64,000 nucleotides of DNA, taken from NCBI GenBank assembly GCA_045837725.1, contig JBEWZL010000272.1:124001-188000 (forward strand), in the 5' to 3' direction. A program made the translations under genes and the position numbers. Under the pieces are notes generated by a model, which was given only the letters and a program-made list of their open reading frames with translations, was not told where the DNA came from and searched no databases. Shown one piece after another: positions 23,756 through 35,040 of this stretch (position 1 is the stretch's first letter; every line of letters begins with the position of its first letter). The DNA is from Vermamoeba vermiformis. Lineage: Eukaryota > Tubulinea > Echinamoebida.

Positions 23756-26700
23756 ATGAACAACCGTACAAGAATGTGTAAGTTGTAGCCTCGAATTAAA
23801 TGACTAATGCGCGCAGCAAAGAAAAGAAAGCGCGATGACCTTTCGGAAGAGGACGTCGATCGGAGAAAAAAGAAGCAGCTCGTTGGTAGGAATAAAATAG
23901 ATTTATTAGCAGGTAGTCTTATTGCATGATACACGCAAGAAAAGTTGCTTTGTTTAAAATTTAATTGACATCTGCAAATCCAAAACTTTGACGACGAGCT
24001 AACAATTATCATCTGCGACAGTGCTATAATTTTATCTTCATAACATAGCTAATTAAACGGCACTCACAAAATTTCAGAAGAGGAAGACTTCAAAACCTTC
24101 GATACGGAGCAAATCTACCAGTGGGCGCGAAATAATGACGTCGCGCACACATCAGCTGTATTCATACAACGATACACGGCCACGGAGTTGCTTTCTATGA
24201 CTGAAGAGGATGTCAGAAAGCTGCCTGAAAGTTCAAAGAAAAAAGTTTCCGTCCGCGCTGCGGAGTCGCTTTGGAAAGCCTTGTCGAAGGTCAATAAGTA
24301 CACAAATCCTAAGACAACGCTGGGTACAAGCAACGGAGGGACTAAAGTTAGTAAGAGCCCGAAGACAAATGCAAAGGAGGGTGGGATCCCGAGCCACGCT
24401 AATCCGAGTACGAAACTGGATCACGCTCCAACGGTCAGCGAAGACGAGATCGACTTAGAGACCCGAGAAGGCGTGCTGAGTTGGCTGCGGCTCGTTGTTA
24501 AAGACAAGCCCAAGACACCAGCTGTCACAGACGTAAGTAGTGAATAGCATCATTTACTGTTAACTCTTATGACGCGAGATTATAAGTTCGAGTGAATCTA
24601 CTTCCATAACGGGAGATTAAATTGAGATCATCCAAGTTCCTGAACCGTTTTTGATAGATTTTGAGCACGATTGGTGCAAAATTTCCGCATTGTACTCCGA
24701 AAGAAACAAAGCGAAGTTTGTATCAAGCTGCCGTTCGTTCCCACGTGGCAATTAATTTCAACAAGGAAATGATGGAAATTCCATTCATAAACGGTTCTCC
24801 TGGCATCGGCAAAACGAGAATGGCGTTAGAATCTTTGAACATTTTACAAGTACGGTATCAGCTAACGTTTCTGCTTTCTTATTTTTTGTTCTAGGAATGC
24901 GCAAGCGAGTCAAAAGATCCGCGTGATCAGTCACTGAAGCAATTGTTAATGAGCAATGGCTGCATCATGAGTTACATCAGCTTCGGAAGTGAATTTTCAT
25001 TAAGTTCGTGCAATTCATTCGTGGTAGACTTTTAACGATTGCACAGCTCCACAAGATCAAGTATTTTGGGAATCCGCCGATTGCAGTGGTCTGCTTGCTA
25101 TTCGAGTGTTATGGAAGTATTATTTACAGGCCAAGTACCCTAAATTAGAATACCTGAAAGTTACCAAAGCAATGGCCCAATATCTCACGGTAATGACTTC
25201 CTCGTTTATCGCGGGCAATGGGTCAATCCATTGCTAAATTATATTTTAGCTCGGGGCACTGATAGATCGATTGCGAGAGGTGGGAGTGACGTACTATGTG
25301 CTGGCTATCGATGAAATGAATATGTTGCATGACATCAGCACGGACCGATTCCGTCAAGTTGTTGCTTCTATTAGTAATGCCATGCTTAAGGATTTCAAAA
25401 ACTTTTTTGTTTTATTTGCTGGTAAGCGAACTTTTAATGGTTTAGCTATTCTTCGGTCGTTAATGCTTATTTAAAGGCGCCATTCACACGCCCCTGAAGA
25501 CAATAATTACAAAATATCTGGGCATTCCTGTTAGCATTTGTCCATCGCTGTTTACTCTCGCTGATGTTTACCGAATCCTAACTGGTAAGTGACGTGCTTG
25601 TTAGTTAAACGTGCTAAGTTTATCAGCTTTGGCAGAGCAATTCGAATATTTAAAGGATTGGCAGCTTGCAGGAACTTTTAGACGATGTATTGCCGACTTA
25701 TCCAATCCACCGCGTGTGTTTGATTACTTCATGATGGAGATAGACAGCGAAATAACACACAACACAAGCCGAAACGTCTTTACGCTCGATTATACTCTCA
25801 TAATGAAAAATGTCCTGGCAAAGGCCAACAATAAGCGACCCAGCGGATTGGATCCAGTCGATGCTAAGGAAATGATTAATCTCAGCTTGATGAAGAAGCC
25901 GGTATCGATTGATTACCGACTCGCAAGTGGCAAGTCGCTTGAAGAATACTCGCAAAATGGATACGTCTTCTTTTCGAACGTTGGTGTCAAATCAGAAATG
26001 CACGTTGCAGTGCCTTATTTTTATCTTTACCACTGGTTGAAATCAAGTGAGACAGTCTTTGCCACCGCAGAGTCGCTGTTTCAATTCTCCTGGAACGATC
26101 CGACGGAAATTGGACCAGCGGCATTCGAGAGATTCAATGTTAAATTTACTTCATTCAAACTCACATTACTCGCGGACGGTAAGAAAGCGGTCCCATTTGG
26201 TATGTACTTATAACCTCTCTTTGTGCATTTTAACTAACGTGGAAGCAGATAAATTTCACTCCGGCGCGATGTTAGGTGAAGATTGCAGTAAATACGATAT
26301 AACTCCGCGAGTCACCGTGCCCGCTGCTGTGCTTAATCAGGTAACTCTCTTGTGATTGGCTGAGCGATTCTCACCTCTTTTGTTAGTTTCCGGCTTGTTT
26401 TAAAACAGGCACGATGGAGACCGATTTATTAACCGACCTCCAACCGAGTTCATCCCGACCCAAATCTTATTGGACCTCTGTCTGTAAAAATGCAATGAAC
26501 ACGACCGGCATCGATGCGTTTTATTGGCTTTCGGAGAAAGTGATCGAATTTCAACGGTACAAGGCAAACGAACTTGATTCGATAAATCCAACAAATCTAA
26601 CGCAAGAGGACCTCGACGATGAATATAACAAGGCGAAGAGGCTCTTCGATCAGTATTTGGCCCCATTGAACTATCAATTTGTCTTCGGACTCATCTCGAA

Positions 26701-27050
26701 CCGAGCTCTCGCTGGCAATGTTCGACTCAAACCGAACATGTACCTCGTGCATCAAGGCAACATGGAAGAGTACTACGGCCCGTCATTTGCTTCTGTGGCG
26801 CAAATCAAAGGTACGAATTGGCGGTTATTACGCAGAATTTGAAACTAATATTTTTCGTGCAGCCTTTCGCTCGGTGAATATCAACACTGATGACGTGTCG
26901 AGATTAATGCGCCTCGACAGTGTCTCGCAACAGAAGGCGCTTGAAATCATTGCTTTGCGGGAAGAGAAGCCGTTTCAAGATTTCGCAGATTTGCACGCAA
27001 GAGTGAAAGGCATTCGCCACAATCAAGACCATATTGTTATTGAATTTTAG
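23756..27050 (+). CDS. Crinkler-like SAM/P-loop NTPase/nuclease-like protein with HhH tail
   Basis: Multi-exon, about 750 residues. A short N-terminal exon encodes a nuclear-localisation-type segment (SKKRKRDDLSEEDVDRRKKK). A SAM-like helical domain follows (IYQWARNNDVAHT, ATELLSMTEEDVRKLPESS), then a Ser/Lys-rich linker. A P-loop NTPase has Walker A GSPGIGKTRMALE, Walker B YYVLAIDEMN and a sensor-1-like strand FFVLFAG. After a helical region, a block TGIDAFYWLSEKVIEFQRYK has the D...E-x-Q spacing of the PD-(D/E)XK-like nucleases in Crinkler-type proteins. The C-terminus VNINTDDVSRLMRLDSVSQ closely resembles a ComEA-type helix-hairpin-helix DNA-binding domain. I infer a nuclear DNA-acting ATPase/nuclease; eukaryotic Crinkler-type proteins have been linked to genome conflict and to effector roles. 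The nuclease step is unproven. Confidence 0.7.
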
Positions 27051-27365
27051 GCATGCCGTGTGTTGAACAGTTGATGAAGAAAGAACTTATAATGACTTTT
27101 TCTGATTCGCATCCGGCGTAGAGTTTGAACTGATCGGGAACGATGGTTTATTCGTTACTTTTTTTGCATGAGTTTAAAGCATTTAATACAGTAACGCAAT
27201 TTCTTTCCGTGTCTTCGTCGGGCCGAAGACACTTTCGTTTGAGTTTTCAGTTTCAATTAATCGAACCGACAGATCGAACACAGCGGAGTATCTGAGCTTC
27301 AAAGTTTCGACATAATAATTTGAGGATATTCAAGCTATTGGAGGACGTTCGAGAGAGGCTGTTAA
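27051..27365. other. Intergenic stretch, no gene seen
   Basis: Promoter and UTR DNA upstream of the patatin-like gene. No feature recognised. Confidence 0.4.
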
Positions 27366-29179
27366 AATGCAATTGAAGCTGTGGTCGATTTTTATTATTG
27401 TAATGCTAGCAGTAGCAGATGCCAAAAAGATTGGCTTTGCGTTTTCAGGAGGTAATTGTGTTTTCATCATGTAACATTTTGCAATTTATATTTAATACTC
27501 GGGCACGAAGATCCGCAAGCCAAGAAATTAAATATTTATTTATTGTTTTTTTAGGAGGCGCTAACTTCGGGCAAGAAGCTGCATTAATGGAGACTTTATA
27601 CAAGGTAAAATAGTATTTCATTAATTTCAGCGAAGGTTGCGGATTTGTTTAACGCGTCGGTTTGTTGATCTAGGGCTGGCAACCAAGCGGCGAGATAATT
27701 CGACCTACAGAGGTCAGTGGAGCTAGTGCTGGATCAATTGCAGCATTAGCTTTGAACGCCATCATGCAGTAAGACTTTCAGAATCGCATACTTACTCTGA
27801 TCAAATTTACAATTGTTTATTTTCAAGATCTGAAGCTGGAGGCCCACAATTTACATGGGACGACTTTCACAATATGCTATGGGGTCTTACACAGAGCTCA
27901 ATCATGGATACTAGCTTGAGTATGTTTCAAAACGTTCGCTTGTGATTCTTTAAGACCGTACTTATAAGTACCCTAAACAGCTGGAATATCGCATATATTC
28001 ACCAAAAACATTCCCAATGGTTTCATTGTCGACAACTCACCTTTAAGACAATTAATGTCGAACTTCTTCCAACGCGTTGGCTGGTCCGTGCTCGGTGATG
28101 TTTATTTACCTACTTTCATTAGCGTTGTTGATAGAGTACGTACTTGCATAAATAGTATCGTAATTATCAATAAATTGCTAATGCTTGACCGTAGGACAGC
28201 GGCGAAACTATGCGATTGTCGTCGTTAAACCCTGAGCACGCACAGATCCCACTCGTGGATATCGTTATGGCATCAGCTGCTATTCCTATGGGTAATTTAT
28301 ATTGATAATAGCCGACGGGTATATTATAGCTAATGCTATGACATTGATAGTATTCACTCCTGTGTACATTAAAGAACTCAACAAAACATTCATTGACGGT
28401 GGATCCGGCAACGATATGATTCCATTGTTTGGTACGTTGCCTATACTAAACGTATTGATATATGATGGTACTAATCTATTGTGTAAAGCCCTTTTGGAGC
28501 GAAGGGTCGACGAAGTGTACATTATTGCCCGTGAACAGGACATCGGTACCAGTACGTGCAAACAAGACTATTTATTAAATTTATTAAAATTGCGGAGTGT
28601 TAATATATTTATATAGGCAGTTTACTAATATTCTTTTGATTTGCATAGCCTCTGGCTTGCCTTCGTTCTTGCAATCTCTCAAGCTCGTTACCAACACCAT
28701 CGCGTTCCTCGAGGTGATGAAACAAGCAATGTTCTTCAGTGGTAAGTCATATAGCTAGATATCGCTATAGGATGATTGTTAGAGAAACAAGAAAAGTATT
28801 GGATCTGTTCGTGTACTGATTCAACTCTTTTTAGCGATGGAACAGGCCATGACTTCATCCGTACCTTGCTACGCCTACGTACCTAAGTTGCCTGTCGACG
28901 TAAGTGCATTTCTATAATATTAAAGTCTAGTGAGGCGGGTCAAACAAGTGTTGATCCAGCCCTGATCTCCGTACAAATTCTAACATCCAAAGCGTTTTCA
29001 CGTTCACTAACGGCTATATTGTATAGTACTCGGCATTCAACTTCGATGTTGAGAAGCCAATGTGGCAAGACACGATGACGTGGGCCAGCAGAAACGATCC
29101 GATCAGACTGAATCCAAGTCTGGATCAAAACTGCCGCAATAAGACGACAGAAAGAATAGTTGCCAAGGTTCTATATTAA
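27366..29179 (+). CDS. Secreted patatin-like phospholipase
   Basis: Serine hydrolase of the patatin/ExoU/iPLA2 superfamily with a Ser-Asp dyad. A signal peptide (MQLKLWSIFIIVMLAVADA) precedes the oxyanion motif GFAFSGGGANFGQEA, the nucleophile elbow VSGASAGSIAAL (G-A-S-A-G), and the catalytic Asp in KTFIDGGSGNDMIP (DGG). About nine exons, all short. The later part (FLQSLKLVTNTIAFLEVMKQ, VPCYAYVPKLPVDYSAFNFD) fits the rest of the patatin fold. Secretion suggests digestion of membrane lipids in the food vacuole or outside the cell. There is no obvious retention signal at the C-terminus (RIVAKVLY). Confidence 0.9.
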
Positions 29180-29316
29180 ATCAAAAAAACACATTTGTAA
29201 CGCCAATAGCTCTTTGCTCCTGTACATAAATAAACCCGATTAATTTTTTTGGGTCCGATTTTTGTCCGTACAAGGTTTATCTTGTTTATAATTATTTTTT
29301 GTATCATATATACACA

Positions 29317-31357
29317 ATGGCCACATCCATTTTCAGGTCATTCCAACGTGTAAGCACTAATCTGTTGTCCAAGAAAAATAACAGATGGGGCTCGCGTTTG
29401 GCAACTTCAAATAAGACCAAGAAGTGTTCAAATTTGTTCAATAATAATGTTAAGAGTATTATTAGCACGCGAATGTACTCTAAGGATGTTAAAAAGGAAG
29501 ATTCAGTTGATGTTAGCAACAACATCTTTTTAAAAGGAGACATGCGCTCAAAATTGCACCAAATATTGCCAGACGATCCACAAGGTATATTAATAATTTT
29601 TTAAATGCGTATTTAATATTTCAGAATTTTTGGGACAATTATTTTGGATGTCTCCATCCAACACGTCAATTTTTATTTCTATGCACTTGTTCATCCTTTC
29701 AAAATTATAAAATTATATACAACATTATTATTATGCACGTATATTAATACCGTTAATAGGAGTTGAAAACATTTTGACTTTCGCTGAGGAAAATCGTCTC
29801 AGCGAGCTGATGCAGAAGACGTTCAATGAAGCTATTAAAAAGGTGTGGGCCGGTGAGTTGGCCAAGCTCCCCGATGATGAAGTCCCTGCTGAACGCGTCG
29901 CTGAAATTCAACACAGTAAGTTTGAATCCGGATTCGTAAACCCCTTTAGCGCTATCAATTTATTATATTAATTTAATTTCTAATAATACTCGGCAAATAT
30001 TATAACGACAAATTCAGTCAATTAGTGAATTAACTAAACATTTTTTGCGATCCAGATCTCGAACAACGTGTTATGGAAATCGCTGCCAAGGCACCCATTC
30101 AATTTATGGAGTTCGCTAATAGCCTGGTCGTGGACAGAGAAAAAGAAGAAAAAATTGCTGCGCGAATTGGAGACCCGAACTGGTGGGACTGGCAGAACCC
30201 ATACATTCGCAAGTCATTCTTGGCCAGTCTTAGAAACAACTACTTGGAGGCCCAAAAGTTCTTAATGTAAGTTATCATATGGTTAGTGGCGGGTATATGA
30301 AGATGTACTATATACGATCGGCTGATGTTACCATGGGGACGAGAAGATCTGTCGTCAACATCCGGATCGCAAATGCAAAATTTTTATTATTTGAGCTCTA
30401 AATAGACAATGTTTATGAATAACATATTTGCAATTACTAATATTTATATCTATTAGTAAGCCTGGTACTGGTGAAATCGACGGAACACGTGCCTCTGCTA
30501 AATTGGATGAGATGGACTTGTAAGTAGTGTTTATTATGAATATGACCTCAAGATTATAAGAATCGAATATTATCCGATGTTGTAGTTTCTTTATCACCTA
30601 TTTTCGAGAATAGTCGAAGATAGAAAGGTTAACCAAGCCAATTTTATATTTATTTTTCGGCCGAGATCTCGCGATCGGGATCTTAGTCATGATTTCCACG
30701 TACTAATGGTTCTTATTTATTCAGCAATGAAGTCAAAGACGATCAGTTCGTGACCCCTGAAGACATTATCTCCACTGATGTCTCAGATCTCGAATTTGAC
30801 AAGCCTCAGCGACGACGCCGCGAATGTCTCTTGTGCTCTGATTCTCGTCACGAGTTCCCTCTTGAACCCATGGTACGTATTCATAGTACCTTTTATACTA
30901 TAGTATTAAGCCGCGACTACTGAGAAAGACTGATCTTGATCTCACGTAAAATTGCGTTTATTTTTACGCTTTATTACTCTTGCTCTTAATATGGCTAATG
31001 CGTTCGTCTAAAGCCTATTTATATATAATCGTAATAATGGTTACTAATTGTTTATTAATAGAACGTGCCATTCTTGCGTCGTTTCATGAACACATCTGGT
31101 AACATTTTGGGCCGACCACAGACTGGCTTGTGCCGTAAACATCAAGTAAGGATCTTATACTCGGCAAGCATGATTGACTTATATAGCTAATACGGTCATA
31201 TTATTTATAGGCTAAGGTACAAAAGACGATCAAGTGGGCTAAGCACATCGGAATTTTCCAATACAAGGACGGATTCCAAGTGTTCAATCCTGCGCGCACA
31301 ACTGGCCCTGAAGCTGAAGAGATTGAAATCCCTGAATGGATGTTGGCTCCTAAATAA
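29317..31357 (+). CDS. Mitochondrial ribosomal protein bS18m with long N-terminal extension
   Basis: Small-subunit mitoribosomal protein. The C-terminal about 95 residues match bacterial S18 of the zinc-binding type: RECLLCSDSRHEFPLEP, VPFLRRFMNTSGNILGRPQT, GLCRKHQAKVQKTIKWAKHI, IFQYKDGFQVF. The C-x2-C and C-x2-H pairs that bind zinc are present. The N-terminus is Arg/Ser/Lys-rich (MATSIFRSFQRVSTNLLSKK), as in mitochondrial presequences. Between them lies an extension of roughly 250 residues (FAEENRLSELMQKTFNEAIK, GDPNWWDWQNPYIRKSFLAS) that I do not recognise; bacterial S18 is only about 75 residues. About seven exons. It is either an amoeba-specific mitoribosomal extension or a fusion. Confidence 0.85.
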
Positions 31358-31607
31358 TACAAGCGAATACAAAATATGTTTAAAACCCGCGAATAACTTA
31401 AATTAATTTTTTGTGTGATTAAAATAAATGCGAATATTCATTAGACGACAATTAATTGGATTGATGTGACACGAACTTGACTGCCATCCTTGGAATTCTT
31501 GCTTTTTTCTGTCGACCCTGTCCACAAAACGCGTTTTGCGGTTTGTCGAATGTCAAAATTATTTTAGTTAAAAAAGGTGAAATACAACAATAAAAGACCA
31601 AAATACA

Positions 31608-33319
31608 ATGGGTAAGTAGATAACATTCGTAGGAAAATTAACATTAATAACGAAATAATTTTTTAGTTCATTATTAAAATCCAATACGAAGCCAGCCATT
31701 TAATTATTTTTATATTGAATTCAACAATAGGAAAAATAGAAATATTATCAGTGTATTTATTGCTCAATATTCTATTCGCATAGACGTTCAAATCGGAGTT
31801 CTTCCGGCTGACGTGCTGGATGCGATTGTACAATATTCAGAACCTCAATCAGCAGTGGCTATATATCTGTCATGCAAATACTGGCACAACAGGTTCAAAA
31901 ATATTTTCGCAGCAGATCGCGTTGTGGTCAGCGCAAGAATTAAAGATTTCGACACGAACTTCAGATATATATTCGAGCTATATAGAGGTCGAGGTAATTG
32001 ATCTAGGCATTAATTATATATTTTAAGCTAATACGTGTCAGTTAAGGAGTACAAGTTGGATCATGACCAAAATGATCTGGATGGCTACGCTTGCATTCCG
32101 GTTAATAGAGTGGCCATTGGATATTTCAACACGGTCTCGGATACGACAAAATTTATCAAGCAAATCAATGATATTCTGATTAATAACAAAGATGTCGCTG
32201 ACATTGAAGCAAATCCGTTTTTTGAATGTTCAGTGGAATTAGGATCGGCAGCTAATAACAAAGTATATTATACAATTGATCATGGAGAACAAGGCATACT
32301 AATAGGTGTATATAAAGGCACGCAAATCCTCGAACTGATTAAACAAGCTGGTTTTGTTACGAGATCTGTCGTTGACAATGCAAGCCTGAAGATTAAAACA
32401 ATGCACCGCAATAGTGATAGAAAACTTATATATAAGAGCAAGGTACATATTAATCCTCAAGGAGATGTATTTATGAAGATTAACAGCAATGTCGGTTGCG
32501 AAGAAATAACACTTAGAACTTCATCGGAGTTGTACGATCAAATGATGGAGATTATTAAATACAGCAAGCATAAGACAAATATATTAAAGTCAAAACAGAT
32601 TGAGAAAGATGATATTCAATCATTATTCTGCGCCAAACTGAAGTGCGATGAAACTCGTAAGTATTAAGATTTTGTACGGTTAATGGCTTGGTTTTAATTT
32701 AACAATTCCTAGAATACATCGTGCAGGAATATAACGTATATGACAGTCCGAGTGTCATTACCAATGGATACAAAACACATGCAACTAAAAGAATTGTCAA
32801 GTTGTTACTGACGCACTTGTACCCAGCCAAACTCGATGAAAATTCATCCGTACGATCAGAAAGAGAACTGCCTAAGCCACAAGCATTAATGTACGTTATT
32901 TTAACATTATCGTTAGTTTAATCTAAGTTTATTTCCCTAGATACGATTTAGCCCGGCGAGTACCGTATCCAGTGAGCATTGATCGATTTCGGCGAATTGA
33001 CAATCTTAGTGTGTCTATAAATCACGGCGGCGAAACTTCGTACATTGATTTAGGACTGCGACGGCATTTAAATATCCCGCGCAAAGAATTGATCGATTTG
33101 CTGCAACTGCTAGAGGCACAACCAATACAGAGACGGAGGAACAGAATTCACTATCGAATGGACAAGCATATCAAAGGCGAAGGATCGATCATAATGCAAG
33201 TTTATATTGACACGTTCTACAACCATACGTATCTGCTTCCAAAATTAGAGAAAGTTATTGTAGATCGGCTGTGGACCTTGTTAAGGACTAGCGGTTATTT
33301 AGACTTCCTTAACAAATAA
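31608..33319 (+). CDS. F-box-like orphan protein
   Basis: Not recognised beyond an N-terminal F-box-like helix pair: VLPADVLDAIVQYSEPQSAV, then CKYWHNRFKNIF. The remaining about 400 residues (SVKEYKLDHDQNDLDGYACI, YYTIDHGEQGILIGVYKG, INHGGETSYIDLGLRRHLNI) have no family I can name. Five exons. The first exon is only ATGG, so the start codon is separated from the rest by an intron of about 170 bp; the next exon continues in frame as MDVQIGVLPADVLDAIV. It is convergent with the divergent tubulin gene, with 88 bp between their stops. A substrate receptor of an SCF ligase is a possible role, but inferred only. Confidence 0.7.
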
Positions 33320-33407
33320 ATGAAAAGATTTCTTAATAAAAATCGATATTGTCTTACCGATATTACATTAAAAGTATTCATTTATGTAAAAATTAATTAT
33401 CTACATC

Positions 33408-34679
33408 TTAAATAATTTCCTCTCGTTCAATCTGGGTTAAACCTAAGATGCGATTATTCAGCTCGTCAAAAGCTTCGTTGAACTCAACCTCGGCAACATT
33501 ATTTCGTTCCAATAATTGTTGTAAGGTGTTTTGTGTTTTCAATTGATTTATATTTGATTGCCATAATTGGAAAATACTCTTAATTGCGGTATTATGAAGC
33601 GCTGCGCAGACGGATCTCTCGTCCAAATGAAATAACTTGGAGTTGCGATAGTTGTGATCATCAAACCCTACTTTAATTCCGGTCGGAACCCACGATACTA
33701 ATCGAATTTTTTCCGCTTCTTGCAGTCGCTGAACACTTTGGCTGATCTCATCTCGAAGCAGTCCTCGAGTAAACATGTGAATTCTCATGTAATATCCGGC
33801 GTTAAAGTCTACATCGCATAATAGTGAACTATTTTGCAAAGCATTTCCTATTAAAGACTGCGTTGACGGATCTACTTCGCAAGGCATGCCGATTTCATCA
33901 GTTACGTAGCTCGGTACCGTGAAGCTGATTCCAGGGTACGCATCAGAGTGAGAAATCTGGGAAAGATATATTCCGTTTTCATTTGAGAATCTATCGGCTG
34001 CTGTAAAGCTTGACAGAGTTTTCGCAACGAATCTGTTCAGATCTACTTTGCTGTGTTGATTATTCGAGTGCACTTGTCGTTGAATAGCACTGTCTTGATA
34101 AATAATCCTTGATGGATATTCTTGTGCAAATAAATCAAGCGAAAGAGTTGAATTGATAATTTGTTCGTCATTTGAAGAGCGATCTGCCAGCACAACGATG
34201 TCATGAATGTACTTTCTGCCGAGCCCAATATTCTCCAGTTCAATATCATGTACAATAATGCTGATAGCCTCTGTCGAGTCTCGAATAAACATGCATTGGG
34301 TGAGAGAGTCACACCTTTCAATTTGTTTTCGGATGGCAGACTCGATCTGGCTTAGTTCTTCTTCGCGTAGCTTGCCATTATCTCTATTATTAAACAACAC
34401 ATAGTTTTTCTCAGGGTCATCGTAATCAGAATATTGCAAGAAGGGAGTATCTGTCAAGTTGTTGTTTGATCCTGCATCTATGATAACGGATCGGGGTATA
34501 ATTTTGTTTTCATTTTGTTCGTGAAAAAATGCCGCCCAGTTATTGTCCTTTTGGTTTATAGACTCCTTCTGTGTAAAAGAATGATTTTCCAGCCAGTGCT
34601 CTGCTGAAATCTGGCGCCAAAAGCTCGATCCAATATTAGCGCCTCTATTCCCCAGTTGAATAACAATAGTTTCTCGCAT
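33408..34679 (-). CDS. Highly divergent tubulin homologue lacking GTP-site loops
   Basis: Intronless, 423 residues, slightly shorter than true tubulins (about 445). The N-terminus MRETIVIQLGNRGANIGSSF aligns with MREIVHIQxGQCGNQIGxxF. Further aligned blocks are IIPRSVIIDA (tubulin PRAVLVDLEP), IRKQIERCDSLTQ (VRKEAExCDCLQG), NSTLSLDLFAQ (NATLSVHQLV), YYMRIHMFTRGLLRDEISQS, VSWVPTGIKVGFDD (VEWIPNNVKTAVCD), NTAIKSIFQLW (STAIQELFKRI) and VEFNEAFDELNNRI (MEFTEAESNMNDLV). The nucleotide-binding elements are missing: GGGTGSG is replaced by IRDSTEA, AGNNWA is not recognisable, and the T1 loop QCGNQ reads NRGAN. The open frame is long and clean, which argues for a constrained protein. It is probably a pseudo-GTPase tubulin, perhaps a capping or regulatory partner. 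Confidence 0.85.
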   Translation of the reverse strand: MRETIVIQLGNRGANIGSSFWRQISAEHWLENHSFTQKESINQKDNNWAAFFHEQNENKIIPRSVIIDAGSNNNLTDTPFLQYSDYDDPEKNYVLFNNRDNGKLREEELSQIESAIRKQIERCDSLTQCMFIRDSTEAISIIVHDIELENIGLGRKYIHDIVVLADRSSNDEQIINSTLSLDLFAQEYPSRIIYQDSAIQRQVHSNNQHSKVDLNRFVAKTLSSFTAADRFSNENGIYLSQISHSDAYPGISFTVPSYVTDEIGMPCEVDPSTQSLIGNALQNSSLLCDVDFNAGYYMRIHMFTRGLLRDEISQSVQRLQEAEKIRLVSWVPTGIKVGFDDHNYRNSKLFHLDERSVCAALHNTAIKSIFQLWQSNINQLKTQNTLQQLLERNNVAEVEFNEAFDELNNRILGLTQIEREEII

Positions 34680-35040
34680 TATGCCTACGAAAGATTATTT
34701 AAATTGATTTTTTCCATTTTTTATTTTAAAAATAATGGTTGAATTCAGATGTCGCTTCAAACCTTACCGTTCGAGAGTAATATTTTCTATCTTTATTATT
34801 TTGTTGAAGGGCAATTTTCCCTTGCGATGGTCTTTGATAAATTGTACAATGACCGAAGGTCTTTAATGTCTGGCCACTGTATAAAGAATAACTGTCTCCT
34901 CGACACTAAGACTAATACTAATGTGGTCGTGTTTATGTTGACGCACAGAACAGTCAAAAACGATTAAATTGGATTTTAAAATCGGAAACTTTTTCGAATT
35001 GCAAAACCGATAACAGATACACATTGTTAATTTTCATCTC
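34680..35040. other. Intergenic stretch, no gene seen
   Basis: This lies upstream of the tubulin-like gene and downstream of the P450 gene. A 72-codon open frame at 34749-34967 has no homology and no exon partners, and is not called. Confidence 0.4.

Noticed and set aside
34749-34967. Open frame of 72 codons upstream of the tubulin-like gene
   Set aside because: No recognised similarity, biased AT-rich composition, and position in a promoter region.
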